A DNA stretch of 64,000 bases from Alkalibacillus almallahensis (GTDB lineage Bacteria > Bacillota > Bacilli > Bacillales > Alkalibacillaceae). The stretch lies in contig NZ_JAASRU010000004.1 in the NCBI RefSeq assembly GCF_011761495.1, forward strand, positions 124,001 through 188,000. Reading direction: 5' to 3'. Numbering within the stretch: position 1 is the first letter of the stretch; each line of letters opens with the position of its first letter. Below are positions 1-8,600 of this stretch, piece by piece. The notes under the pieces are model-generated. The model made no database searches and was not told the DNA's origin. It saw nothing but the letters and a program-made list of their open reading frames with translations. Both the position numbers and the translations under genes were made by a program.

Positions 1-1514
1 AGTGACCAAATTATAATTAATAAAGCAATGACAGAAGATATCGATTTTTCATTTATTGGGCTAGATTTATAATATTCCATCATTGGATATTCAGAGTTTA
101 CCATTTTTATTTTTCCATTTTCTGATGAAAATCCCATTGTGTATTGTCCATCTTCACTTTTGAAAACCATATCATCATTCGTTTCGATGAAATGAATTTC
201 CTGATTACTTAGTCTTAGGTCATCTATTTTAAACTTACCGTTATCATATACATCTACTTCCACATCCAACGCATCGTTAGGGTTAGGGATAAGATTCTGA
301 ATTTTTGCTGGTCCACTTTCTATAACTCTATTTCTTTCATATTTACCTTCATACTGTTCTAAAATTTCTCTAGATGTTTTCTGTTTTGCTTTATCTATAA
401 CATCTACTTTGTTATTACCGAATTTTCTTTCTACAAATTCTTCTAAATAATTATTCCTTAGCGTTATAGTTTCAATCCCTAAAACACTATTAAAAGAGAT
501 AAACAAACCAACACCTTCGTCTTTAAATAGAATCATATCAGAAGTGAATGCATCAATATCTCCTCCATGATGAATGATATTTTGAGAACCAATTTTCTTT
601 TCGAAGAAACCGTATGTGACCCCTCCTATCATTCCATCCATAGATTTATATTGTGCATTATGCATCATAAAAAAAGAATTGCTATTTAAAGATAAAGCAT
701 CTTTATTCAAATGTGCATTCATATACTTAGCCATATCTTCAGATGTTGTTGTTAATGCACCAGCCCCAGTAATATGAAAATAGTGGTATGGGAATTCAGT
801 TTTACCATGATAGCTTTTTGCCAGTTGTTCTTCCTGATGATCTTGAATAAAGGTTGATTCTTGCATATTTAATGGTTCAAAAATATTTTTTTCTATATAT
901 TTATGTAATGGCATGTTTGAAACATCTTCAACCACTTTCCCTAACAAACCCATACCATAATTACTATACTGGACTTCTGCTCCAGGTTTATTTTTTTGTT
1001 TAGGCATATAATTCTTAATATAATATTCATTTGAAACATCATCTTTGCTATTAGCGAAAAAGCCTGAGAAACTTTCTTCAAATCCTGGCGTATGGGTTAA
1101 TAAGTCATGGATAGTTATTGAATGTTTAGGTTTTTGTGGCATATCTACATCTATGTATTCCCACACACTATCATTTAGATCAAGCATACCTTGTTCAGCT
1201 AGTTGCATAATTGATGTAACAGTAAATGATTTACCTATTGAACCAGCTCTAATCGTTGTATTTGATGGGTCCATTTCAATTTGTTTTTCCAGGTCACTAT
1301 ATCCATAACCTTTTAAAAAAATTAATTCCCCATCTTCCACAACGGAAAGGGTAACTCCTACAAGTTCTTCATTCTCTATTTTTTCTTTAAAGAAATCGTT
1401 CGTGAAATCCTTCCAATGTTCGTTTTCAATTGTTTCTTCTGCTCCTACTTTACCATTAAAAGTTAAAGAGACAATAAAAAAAAGACTAATCATGCATATT
1501 AATGATTTTTTCAT
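1..1514 (-). CDS. Secreted beta-lactamase-family serine hydrolase (partial, runs off left edge)
   Basis: The frame stays open from an ATG at 1514 to the window edge (about 504 codons), so the C-terminus is missing. The start follows a GGAGGAAG ribosome binding site. A Lys-rich N-terminus and hydrophobic core form a signal peptide. The mature part carries the class C beta-lactamase/PBP fold motifs: SIGK (SxxK nucleophile), YSNYG (YxN) and HHGGD (the HxG-type third motif). The last visible residues (VIALLIIIW) begin a membrane segment, as in the long membrane-anchored members of this family. It probably acts outside the membrane on peptides or cell-wall esters; substrate unknown. It is divergent from an HTH regulator that may control it. 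Family confident, function inferred. Confidence 0.85.
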   Translation of the reverse strand, partial: MKKSLICMISLFFIVSLTFNGKVGAEETIENEHWKDFTNDFFKEKIENEELVGVTLSVVEDGELIFLKGYGYSDLEKQIEMDPSNTTIRAGSIGKSFTVTSIMQLAEQGMLDLNDSVWEYIDVDMPQKPKHSITIHDLLTHTPGFEESFSGFFANSKDDVSNEYYIKNYMPKQKNKPGAEVQYSNYGMGLLGKVVEDVSNMPLHKYIEKNIFEPLNMQESTFIQDHQEEQLAKSYHGKTEFPYHYFHITGAGALTTTSEDMAKYMNAHLNKDALSLNSNSFFMMHNAQYKSMDGMIGGVTYGFFEKKIGSQNIIHHGGDIDAFTSDMILFKDEGVGLFISFNSVLGIETITLRNNYLEEFVERKFGNNKVDVIDKAKQKTSREILEQYEGKYERNRVIESGPAKIQNLIPNPNDALDVEVDVYDNGKFKIDDLRLSNQEIHFIETNDDMVFKSEDGQYTMGFSSENGKIKMVNSEYPMMEYYKSSPINEKSISSVIALLIIIWS

Positions 1515-1539
1515 TTCTTCCTCCTACTCCGAAGTTATT

Positions 1540-1576
1540 ATGATTATCATGAATGATTACCATAAATGATAATCAT
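1540..1576. promoter_or_regulatory. Perfect 11-bp inverted repeat between divergent genes
   Basis: ATGATTATCAT at 1540-1550 is repeated as its exact reverse complement ATGATAATCAT at 1566-1576 with a 15-bp spacer. It lies 26 bp upstream of the serine hydrolase start and about 190 bp from the HTH regulator. The half sites resemble Fur-type GATAAT/ATTATC elements, so either Fur or the neighbouring HTH protein could bind. Operator role is inferred. Confidence 0.5.
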
Positions 1577-1767
1577 TGAAGATAATTATAGTTGATGTTT
1601 ATAACTGGGTCAAGAGTAAATAGTCAAAACTATGTCTTAATAATTGAACTAAGTTATAACAATGGGTTATGTTCATTGAAATAGATAGGAGCTTATATTA
1701 TCATTTATTATAATAGGAAGTTAAGAAGGGTAAAAATAGACCATTGCCTATTCTGGAGGTGATTAAT

Positions 1768-2298
1768 CTGTCTAAAAATATAATTGATACAATATTTCAT
1801 CCTGTTCGTTTAAAAATAATTAGAACATTAACCATATACGCTGAACTAACGGCCATGCAACTATTCAAGGAAATAAAGGACGTTCCTCAAGCAACTCTAT
1901 ACAGACATATCAATACTCTTTTAGAGAATAAAATACTTTATGTTGAAAGTGAACAAAAAGTTAGAGGAAATATTGAAAGTGTTTATGCATTAAATTTTAA
2001 CAGAGTATCGTTAACTGCATCAGACTTAGAAAAAATGCCGAAAGATGAAAAATTACTTCTTTTCCTAAATTTTCTGATGATAAACCAAATTGAATACGAA
2101 CACTATTTGGATTACATTGATAATGACCCAGATTTAGCTACTTATGCAATGGCAAGTTTGCACCTGTCTGATAATGAATTAAATCAAATGCAGAACGAAA
2201 TAAATGAGATTATTACGTCAAGAATGAATAACGAGCCAAATAGTGAAAGAAGGTTAAGAACCATCTCTTCAATTATTATTCCAGAAAAAAATGAATAG
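1768..2298 (+). CDS. Winged-helix (ArsR-like) transcriptional regulator
   Basis: About 176 residues. The N-terminal third is a winged helix: HPVRLKIIRTL, then a recognition segment PQATLYRHINTLLE and a wing. The rest (about residues 90-170) is helical and acidic, probably for dimer or ligand binding. The open frame can start at TTG 1744, but GGAGG at 1755-1759 sits 8 nt before CTG 1768, giving MSKNIIDTIFHPVR, so a rare CTG start is favoured; TTG 1744 lacks a well-placed ribosome binding site. Divergent from the serine hydrolase, which it may regulate through the inverted repeat at 1540-1576. Followed by its own terminator. Confidence 0.75.
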   Translation: MSKNIIDTIFHPVRLKIIRTLTIYAELTAMQLFKEIKDVPQATLYRHINTLLENKILYVESEQKVRGNIESVYALNFNRVSLTASDLEKMPKDEKLLLFLNFLMINQIEYEHYLDYIDNDPDLATYAMASLHLSDNELNQMQNEINEIITSRMNNEPNSERRLRTISSIIIPEKNE

Positions 2299-2354
2299 CT
2301 TGAAAAGTAACGGGTTCGGTTTTGGAGTACAAAACCGTAAATAACACACTAAAT

Positions 2355-2395
2355 AGCAGTCCAATTAGCAATAGATTTGGGCTGCTAATTTTTAT
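2355..2395 (+). terminator. Rho-independent terminator
   Basis: AGCAGTCCAA pairs with TTTGGGCTGCT across a short loop and is followed by AATTTTTATT. It ends the HTH regulator transcript. Confidence 0.7.
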
Positions 2396-2421
2396 TGATA
2401 CAAAGGGATTTATTTCTAAGA

Positions 2422-2924
2422 TTAACCTGAATTAGCACAGGAATTAACACAACCTTTAGCAAGATGACAAAATCTATTGTCATTCCAATCTTTGAAATCC
2501 ATCATTATGAAATCAATTTCCTCATCTGTTTTCAATGTGGTAATAAGCTCCAAAGAATTTCCGTCTGGGTCTTTAAAATACAAAGCAGCATGAGTTTGTG
2601 GATTATTCGGTAGAACAATTGTTTTTGTTTTGGTTGAAAACCAAAGGCTTTTCGAACACTAACACCTCTTTTCTCTAACAATCTTTCGCCCACAACAAAT
2701 CATCTAATTCTACATGAAATGCAATGTGTGTTAGAGAAGGATGATAAGGTGTTTCAACTTTATCGCTTTCCCAAAGACCCATCCAACTTTTTTCCTTTTT
2801 CAATCCCAAAAAATGTTACAGCTTCTCCATGATGCGCTAACTCTAACCCCAGGCTGCTATAAAACTCAATTGATTTTGCTATGTTACTTACTGGTAAATA
2901 TGCTTCATATAATCCTTTAATCAT
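2422..2924 (-). pseudogene. Decayed VOC (glyoxalase/bleomycin-resistance) family gene
   Basis: From ATG 2924 the reading gives MIKGLYEAYLPVSNIAKS and then a typical VOC core, but at least three frameshifts interrupt it: in the A-run near 2800, near 2690 (after LDDLLWAKD), and near 2620 in a CAAAAC-rich stretch. Stitching the frames gives a full VOC protein with metal-ligand-like His/Glu positions (THIAFHVELDD, THAALYFKDPDGNSLELI) and a Cys-containing tail ending at 2422. No intact frame remains, so it is read as a dead gene; clustered sequencing errors are a less likely alternative. Confidence 0.8.
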
Positions 2925-3031
2925 TCTGTAAAAACTTCTTTCATGTGATGTGTAATAATAATTTCTTCTTCAACTCTTCTGCGGCTATAGTTGAACAAGT
3001 AGTGCAATTCCTTATTCAACTCTTGCTCACG

Positions 3032-3316
3032 TTAGTTAATTAAACTCACAGATAGTAAAATTACCCCAAGAAAAACTAATAAACTAAGTGTAATAACGAC
3101 TGTAGACACACTTCTTGCAAGACCCATCAAGTTTCTAACCCCAGATAAACCAAATATACCAAGCAGAAATGTACATAATGTTATCCCTAAAACGGTGGTC
3201 AATGGGTGGATTCCCACTACAGAATCACTAATCCAACCTGAGAACGAAGCTGTTAGAAACAAGAGTATACAAATAACAGAAAAGATAAATGACCAAAAGT
3301 TGGCTTTTTCTTGCAT
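3032..3316 (-). CDS. Small three-helix membrane protein, unknown function
   Basis: About 94 residues with three hydrophobic segments (around 8-30, 38-60 and 70-92) and almost no soluble part. GGAGGAG at 3321-3327 points to the ATG at 3316 rather than the upstream ATG of the longer frame (3349). I do not recognise the family. It lies alone between the VOC pseudogene and yerC; the yerC terminator separates it from the yer operon. Confidence 0.6.
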   Translation of the reverse strand: MQEKANFWSFIFSVICILLFLTASFSGWISDSVVGIHPLTTVLGITLCTFLLGIFGLSGVRNLMGLARSVSTVVITLSLLVFLGVILLSVSLIN

Positions 3317-3463
3317 CTTACTCCTCCTAAATATCTTGTTTCCATGCACAATTATTCGCTTATGTTTATTGAATAGTTACGTTCCACTTATTTTACTATA
3401 TATATACTTTTAATCCTTTAATTTCTACTATTATTTTACTGTTTTTCTTGTGATTTATCATAT

Positions 3464-3519
3464 AAAAAAAGTAGTACAATCAGGGAAAATGAATATTTAT
3501 TCTCCAAAATTGTACTACT
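3464..3519 (-). terminator. Terminator of the yerA-yerB-yerC operon, part of a dispersed repeat
   Basis: AGTAGTACAAT at 3470-3480 pairs perfectly with ATTGTACTACT at 3509-3519. On the minus strand the hairpin is followed by TTTTTTTATA. Related sequences recur near 24.6 kb and 30.4 kb, so the terminator belongs to a repeat family. Confidence 0.75.
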
Positions 3520-3543
3520 GAAACTTAATGGGTAAGTTTTAAT

Positions 3544-3849
3544 TTATGATTGTGATTTTTCTTCATGAACACGGTCAAGCACTAATTCATAAGCGTCATT
3601 GCCATAGTTCAAGCAACGCTTAACACGCGAGATTGTCGCTGTTGAAGCACTTGTTTCTTCCTCAATGCGTTGATACGTATGGCCTTCGCGTAACATACGT
3701 GCGACATCTAAACGTTGTGCTAACGCTTGGATCTCATTCACTGTTGCCACATCATCGAAAAATCGATAACATTCTTCAACATCTTTTAATTGTAAAATCG
3801 CTTCAAATAATTGGTCTAATTCACGACCACGTAATTTATCAATTTGCAT
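3544..3849 (-). CDS. yerC: YerC family TrpR-like DNA-binding protein
   Basis: A 101-residue protein of the YerC/YecD type, related to the Trp repressor fold. The helix-turn-helix reads ARMLREGHTYQRIEEETSASTATISRVKRCL at about residues 50-80, split here as HTYQRIEEETSASTATISR. AAGGAGG lies 7 nt before the ATG. The gene starts 16 bp after yerB ends, the same order as yerA-yerB-yerC in B. subtilis, so it is the last gene of that operon. It probably binds DNA; its target and any ligand are unknown. Length is typical of the family. Confidence 0.9.
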   Translation of the reverse strand: MQIDKLRGRELDQLFEAILQLKDVEECYRFFDDVATVNEIQALAQRLDVARMLREGHTYQRIEEETSASTATISRVKRCLNYGNDAYELVLDRVHEEKSQS

Positions 3850-3865
3850 GTATTTGCCTCCTTCG

Positions 3866-4942
3866 TTACTCGTATGTAACGGATTCAGTTAATCCTGGCG
3901 ATTCTGGTACCACGTTAACCCATGTCTGTCCTGGTAATAATTCTAACGGTTCACCGTCAACCATTGGCGTCATGACACCGTTCACGGTTTCCCATTGGAT
4001 TTCTTTTAATTTACCTTCTTGCAAGGCATATCCTTGGCCACCTGATTGAATATCGATATCACGGCGACCAGCATCATCAATGACTTCATGCCCTGTCTCG
4101 TATATTAACACATTTTCGAGAACAACTGGGTCCCCTGTCACTAAATCACTGTTTTGTTGGCCATCACTTGATCGAACGTAGCCACCTTCAATTTCATCAT
4201 ATTGATAAGACACGCTTCGATTAGATGAGTAACTAATACTAACCGATTCAGCTATTTCACCTTCAACAGGTTCTTCATTATTAACGGATCTAAAATTAAA
4301 CCCTTCATGATCCATTTCAGTTTCTATGCCTTTGTTCGACGCTACCTCATATGCATTATTTAAAAAGACGTATGAATTATGTGGCGCACGCCGATCAGAT
4401 GAACGCCTAAATAAGTGTTTATCATCATCATGATAAGCTCCATTTAAATTATCGACCCAGCCATTACGAAGATCTTCTTCAATAAAATTAGCGGCTCCAT
4501 GATAAACGTATAGTGCATCATGAGCTTTAGCTGTTTCAATATAATACGAACGCGCGCTTCGAACTGGCCCGACTTGTTCTGGTATTTCACTATGGTACAA
4601 CGCTACTAATCGGGTAATCCAGCCTTCAGCTAAAAACTCATAAACAACATCAGCATCTGTCAATCCAGTTTGCGGTCTTGCAGATGGATGATTGTTCACC
4701 ATAACCGCAAGTGCCCGACGATTAATCTCTTCGTCTGCCTTTTCACCTGTTAATGGATAAGTGAATTCTGGTTCTGACGTTTCTTCAGTTTCGTCTGAAG
4801 TTTCATTCGTTTCTTCTGTATCTTGCTCTTCTGTTGCTGACTCATCTTCTGTTGATTGGTCTTGCTCGCTTTCTTCCCCGTCACTACAAGCTACTAACAC
4901 GACTGTAAGCACTAGCGCCCATAGCCAAATCATCTTTTTCAT
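3866..4942 (-). CDS. yerB: YerB-like lipoprotein (DUF3048)
   Basis: About 358 residues. The N-terminus MKKMIWLWALVLTVVLVAC is a lipoprotein signal with lipobox LVAC, followed by a long Glu/Asp/Thr-rich linker (about residues 22-60). The body has the DUF3048 hallmarks RALAVMVNNHPSARPQTGL and GPVRSARSYYIE and a C-terminal domain ending in the LLPGQTWVNVVP region. AAGGG lies 8 nt before ATG 4942, so the upstream in-frame TTG/GTG codons were not used. Lipid-anchored on the outer face of the membrane; molecular role unknown. Middle gene of the yerA-yerB-yerC operon (36-bp gap to yerA). Confidence 0.88.
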   Translation of the reverse strand: MKKMIWLWALVLTVVLVACSDGEESEQDQSTEDESATEEQDTEETNETSDETEETSEPEFTYPLTGEKADEEINRRALAVMVNNHPSARPQTGLTDADVVYEFLAEGWITRLVALYHSEIPEQVGPVRSARSYYIETAKAHDALYVYHGAANFIEEDLRNGWVDNLNGAYHDDDKHLFRRSSDRRAPHNSYVFLNNAYEVASNKGIETEMDHEGFNFRSVNNEEPVEGEIAESVSISYSSNRSVSYQYDEIEGGYVRSSDGQQNSDLVTGDPVVLENVLIYETGHEVIDDAGRRDIDIQSGGQGYALQEGKLKEIQWETVNGVMTPMVDGEPLELLPGQTWVNVVPESPGLTESVTYE

Positions 4943-4978
4943 ATCCAACACCCTTTTTGTGAATGGTCTAGTTTTATT

Positions 4979-6727
4979 TTAACGCATAACAGAAGGAAAG
5001 AGTATCTCTTTTTTCTTAATATCCATTAAACCTTTTGGGGTAATACGAATATAAGGTAGATGCGTTGATGATAAAAACAACAATGTATAAACAGGATCAC
5101 TATAAGGATAACCATGACCCTTTATTAGCGTTTTTAGTTCACGTTCTTTTTCCATCAATTCATCCATTGATAAATCCGACATCACCCCTTGTAATGGGAG
5201 TGCTAATTCGTAAATAATTTCACCATCATTCACAACAACAATCGCACCGCCTAACGCTTTCATCCGCTCGAACGCCATATTCATATCGTCTGTATTTTTG
5301 CCAATTAAGACAATATCACCTGTGTTAGAATAAGAACTCGCGAGACCGCCGATTGATTTCGTATATCCTTTTAAGAATGAAGAAATACGCCATTCACCAT
5401 CACGGTCCATTAGCATCACATAAGCAGTGTCGTCTTCTTCAGGCAAATGCTGGCTTTGTGACTCTGATTTCACAGGATATGGCTTCAAGATCACGTCATT
5501 TAACATTTTCATACCAATTGGTGATGAGAAGATCAAATCATCTTTACGTAACGACCAATCGATATTCAACTCACTAAATCCGTAACGCAACCATTCAATA
5601 TCAGGTATTAACCGCTGAAATGCATAACCATCAAACGTAATCCATTCGCCTTTAGCTAATACGGCTGTTGGCTTCGGTTGATCTGGGGCTTCTAAGAAGT
5701 TGATATGCGCGATCCGACCAGGGGCGATACTACCGAGTCGATGGTCAATTCCGAAATAGCGCGCTGAATTGATGGTTGCCATGGCGTAAGCCTGTTCGGG
5801 CTCAACACCTTTTTCAATTGCAATCTCTACACAACGATCGATGACACCTTGTTCATAAAATGATGGTGTTGAACCATCTGTTGTGAAAAATAAATAATCG
5901 TAATAATCGCCGTCATATGCTTTTAAATCATCCAGAATATTAGGTAAATCAGGTCGAATAGAAGAGTAGCGTAAGCCAGTATAATAACCTAAACTAACAC
6001 GATTATAAACCTCTTCACCTGAAATCGACTCGTGGTCACCATCTGCTCCCAGTAATTTTAATTTCGCTAATGTTTTTACCGAAGCACCTGGAAAATGACC
6101 TTCCACTACTTTGCGGTGACGTTTCGTTTCCTGCATCCAATATAAACCACGATCATCTTCATTCAAAATCTCTGGCCAATTCGTCAACTCACCACCATGC
6201 ATGACCGCATCGTGTGAAAGCCAATCTAAAACTGTCTCGTTATTAATTAATTCTTCCTCGTCTCTTAACTCTGACTGTGAATCAAACCGCGCACTCCAAA
6301 ACATGGATACTGGTAATGTTTGCGAATCATCCAATAAAGAAAACGCTTTCTTTTTTTGCAATAATAAAAGCAGCATCAAATTATCATTAACAAATGTTGT
6401 CGTTCCTCGCTTTGATGCATATTCCACAAATGAATGGGGATTATATAACTGAAATGGGTGCACATGAGGTTCCACATATCCAGGTACAAGATATTGACCA
6501 GAACAATCTTTAATCTCCGTTCGATCTGACACGTAGTCTGGCATATCGTCACCAACGTAGACAATGCGATCTTCATATATCCAAATATTCGCTTTTACCC
6601 ATTGTTTTAGAAAAACATTTAAGTAGGTCGCATTTTTTAAGACGAGAGTAGGTGCAATGTCGCCATTAACCACGGCGGTATGTTGTCTAATTTGTTTATT
6701 TCGCCATCTGTATAATTGTTCTTTCAT
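4979..6727 (-). CDS. yerA: Adenine deaminase family amidohydrolase YerA
   Basis: 582 residues, the usual length for the adenine deaminase (Ade) family. The metal-binding HVH motif is at residues 88-90 (EPHVHP). Further family features are a His in AVMHGGELTNWPE, GHFPGAS, and FTTDGSTPS with the catalytic-type Asp. The family converts adenine to hypoxanthine and ammonia in the cytoplasm using two metal ions; YerA of B. subtilis is a paralogue of the characterised AdeC, so activity here is inferred. The start has GGAGG 8 nt upstream. First gene of a yerA-yerB-yerC operon. Salvaged hypoxanthine would feed the pathway served by PbuG and Xpt nearby. Confidence 0.88.
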   Translation of the reverse strand: MKEQLYRWRNKQIRQHTAVVNGDIAPTLVLKNATYLNVFLKQWVKANIWIYEDRIVYVGDDMPDYVSDRTEIKDCSGQYLVPGYVEPHVHPFQLYNPHSFVEYASKRGTTTFVNDNLMLLLLLQKKKAFSLLDDSQTLPVSMFWSARFDSQSELRDEEELINNETVLDWLSHDAVMHGGELTNWPEILNEDDRGLYWMQETKRHRKVVEGHFPGASVKTLAKLKLLGADGDHESISGEEVYNRVSLGYYTGLRYSSIRPDLPNILDDLKAYDGDYYDYLFFTTDGSTPSFYEQGVIDRCVEIAIEKGVEPEQAYAMATINSARYFGIDHRLGSIAPGRIAHINFLEAPDQPKPTAVLAKGEWITFDGYAFQRLIPDIEWLRYGFSELNIDWSLRKDDLIFSSPIGMKMLNDVILKPYPVKSESQSQHLPEEDDTAYVMLMDRDGEWRISSFLKGYTKSIGGLASSYSNTGDIVLIGKNTDDMNMAFERMKALGGAIVVVNDGEIIYELALPLQGVMSDLSMDELMEKERELKTLIKGHGYPYSDPVYTLLFLSSTHLPYIRITPKGLMDIKKKEILFPSVMR

Positions 6728-6808
6728 TATCCATGCCTCCGTTCATCAACGTGCACTATCCACTTATGTAAAATTTTAATACATTAAACTCTTGAAGGGA
6801 AGGGTAAA

Positions 6809-7135
6809 ATGGGAAAACAAAACATCGGAACCATTAATGCATTAGTAAGAATAACATTAGGATTGTTTTTGATTAGCTACGGAACAGTCAAAGCGACTAA
6901 ACGCCCGTGGCATCAACGTTATTATCTCTTGATTCTTGCGGCAGCTATGAAGGTCGCTGAAGGAATTGTACGCTATTGTCCCGTAACCGACATGGTGAAA
7001 AAGCAAATCAATGCCAATTTACCATTTAACTTATTTTCTGACCCAACGAACATCGAAGGTGAATCATCTGCAGAGGATTATTCTTCGGTAGAAAACCAAT
7101 CGTCACAATCCACAGATCGTCCAGTTACGGATTAA
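6809..7135 (+). CDS. Small YgaP-like (DUF2892) membrane protein
   Basis: 108 residues. The N-terminal half matches the DUF2892/YgaP transmembrane pattern: NIGTINALVRITLG, two short hydrophobic stretches, and a Cys in the conserved EGIVRYCP segment. The last 40 residues are acidic and Ser-rich, without structure I recognise. GGGAAGGG lies just before the ATG. The only plus-strand gene in this part of the window, in the slot between yebG and yerA where the pur operon lies in B. subtilis. Function unknown. Confidence 0.8.
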   Translation: MGKQNIGTINALVRITLGLFLISYGTVKATKRPWHQRYYLLILAAAMKVAEGIVRYCPVTDMVKKQINANLPFNLFSDPTNIEGESSAEDYSSVENQSSQSTDRPVTD

Positions 7136-7151
7136 ATACAGCTATCAAATA

Positions 7152-7189
7152 CAAAACTCCGAACCGTCTTCTGTACGTGTTCGGATTTT
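7152..7189. terminator. Bidirectional terminator between convergent genes
   Basis: CAAAACTCCGAAC pairs with GTTCGGATTTTG. A-rich and T-rich flanks let it work for the DUF2892 gene (plus) and for yebE-yebG (minus). Confidence 0.7.
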
Positions 7190-7208
7190 GTATGTCTTCG
7201 TAATCGAA

Positions 7209-7391
7209 TTATTCATCCTTTACAGCTTGAAAAACAATTTCCTGTTCAACAGGCTCAGCCTCACCCGATTGTTGCTCTTCAAAAACAGGCTTTTCAATAC
7301 GTTTAATCGGCCGATAACCTTCTGATTGCATCTGATTCAAACAATCATCAATCGATTGATAATCACTGACTCTGAATTTTTTCTTCTTCAC
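7209..7391 (-). CDS. yebG: NETI motif-containing small protein (YebG)
   Basis: 60 residues starting at a GTG. It has the YebG layout: basic N-terminus, [25 protein letters not shown] (read in two parts, [14 protein letters not shown] and [11 protein letters not shown]), then an acidic tail. Its first 29 bp overlap the end of yebE, so the two are translationally linked as in B. subtilis. Soluble; function unknown. Identification rests on both the motif and the neighbour. Confidence 0.8.
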   Translation of the reverse strand: MKKKKFRVSDYQSIDDCLNQMQSEGYRPIKRIEKPVFEEQQSGEAEPVEQEIVFQAVKDE

Positions 7392-7929
7392 GCTTCAATC
7401 GACTCCCTCTAACTTTCTTCACCCAGAAACCACCATGAATCTGGCGTGGTTCATACGCAATAATAAATGCTCTCGGATCAATTTCCTTAATTGATTTATA
7501 TAACATTAATTCATATTTACGCGGCGTTAGCACTTGAATCGCTAAACGGTCACCTTCCATGCCATATGCATACCAGCTCGTTACACCATACCCACGATTT
7601 CTTAGGGATTCAGTAAATGGAATGCTCGGATCAGACGAAATGACATTAACCGTAATATAGCCGACTGCTAATTTTTCTTCAACTTTCATACCACTAATAA
7701 CACCAACACCGAAACCGAGTGCATAAGCGATTAAGTTTTGAATTTCGCCAATGTTGTCCAAGACTAATCCTAAACCAACTGTATAAAAGGTAATTTCAAA
7801 TACACCAACAGAAGCTGCAATATATTTTTGCCCTTTTAACGTAAAAATAGTCCTAACAGTCAATAAGGATACATAAACAATGTTAACACCAAAGATAATT
7901 AATAACATTATGAGTCCAGATTCTAACAT
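7363..7929 (-). CDS. yebE: DUF2179/UPF0316 membrane protein (YebE)
   Basis: 188 residues. Three hydrophobic segments (about 4-25, 35-55, 60-80) are followed by a cytoplasmic DUF2179 domain ([20 protein letters not shown], then [16 protein letters not shown] and [11 protein letters not shown]). GAGGAGG lies 8 nt before ATG 7929. Length and the overlapping yebG gene match B. subtilis yebE-yebG. DUF2179 resembles ligand-binding domains of YitT-type proteins, but no ligand is known for this one. Confidence 0.9.
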   Translation of the reverse strand: MLESGLIMLLIIFGVNIVYVSLLTVRTIFTLKGQKYIAASVGVFEITFYTVGLGLVLDNIGEIQNLIAYALGFGVGVISGMKVEEKLAVGYITVNVISSDPSIPFTESLRNRGYGVTSWYAYGMEGDRLAIQVLTPRKYELMLYKSIKEIDPRAFIIAYEPRQIHGGFWVKKVRGSRLKREEEKIQSQ

Positions 7930-8142
7930 TTAGGGCCTCCTCTTCCAATAAGATCCAAACGCTTATATATTGCATATCGTAAATGATTTTTCGGTTAGAT
8001 TACAAGCGAATACCCTTATTGTCAATACTTCATCAATATTGTACACAACATTTATTATACGGCTTGCACCGATCAATCATGATAAATGATCTTTTGCATG
8101 TTTCACTAATGAGTGACAAATTTTTTTGGTTAGGCACTGTTG

Positions 8143-8532
8143 ATCAGCCGACTTTTTCTAATATCGGTGCCTTCCAGAATATATCAGCGACCCCGCACAT
8201 ATATCAGCGAAATCACAGACCTGGGCGCCGATATATTTTGCTTAACGGCAACTTGCGATTTATTTCAGCGCCTCACGGAATATATCAGCGGCATCCTGAT
8301 TTTATCGGCGACTTTTGAATTTTATCAGCGACTCAACTAAATTTATCGGCGACCCTTATAAGATGAGCTAATCTTCATGGGAGTCGCCGATATTTTTGTG
8401 ATATCAGCTCAATACTTAATTTATCAGCGCCATCCCAATTATATCAGCGACTTTCTCAATTTATCAGCGCCATTTAAGTTTTATCGGCGCCATCTCATTT
8501 TTATCAGCGAGATCAGCTAAAATATCAGCGAC
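8143..8532. repeat. Degenerate 20-bp-period repeat array 1 (TTTATCRGCGMC units)
   Basis: About 16 units of consensus TTTATCRGCG(A/C)C, each followed by about 8 variable bases. The TATC core falls at 8162, 8182, 8202, 8283, 8303, 8323, 8344, 8402, 8422, 8442, 8462, 8482, 8502 and 8523, with degenerate units at 8243 and 8263: a 20-bp register kept over nearly 400 bp. Two units (about 8222-8234 and 8382-8392) are inverted. It lies between the pbuG terminator and yebE. Open frames across it are by-products of the repeat. Too short and too degenerate for CRISPR. Confidence 0.85.
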
Positions 8533-8549
8533 CTAGTTAAATAAGAACT

Positions 8550-8591
8550 CAGATAAAATAAAGCTCATGCTCTATAGAAAGAACATGAGCT
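8550..8591 (-). terminator. pbuG terminator
   Basis: AGCTCATG at 8584-8591 (minus-strand reading) pairs with CATGAGCT at 8562-8569, followed on the minus strand by TTATTTTATCT. It separates pbuG from repeat array 1. Confidence 0.75.
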
Positions 8592-8600
8592 CAAATTGAT

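Noticed and set aside
7983-8340. Two overlapping plus-strand reading frames of 111 and 66 codons
   Set aside because: They run through repeat array 1; the protein is a translation of the 20-bp units (repeated YQR/ISE fragments) and has no ribosome binding site.
8143-8532. CRISPR array
   Set aside because: Period of 20 bp with a 12-bp core and short variable part; no cas genes; repeats are degenerate. Both arrays were rejected for the same reason.
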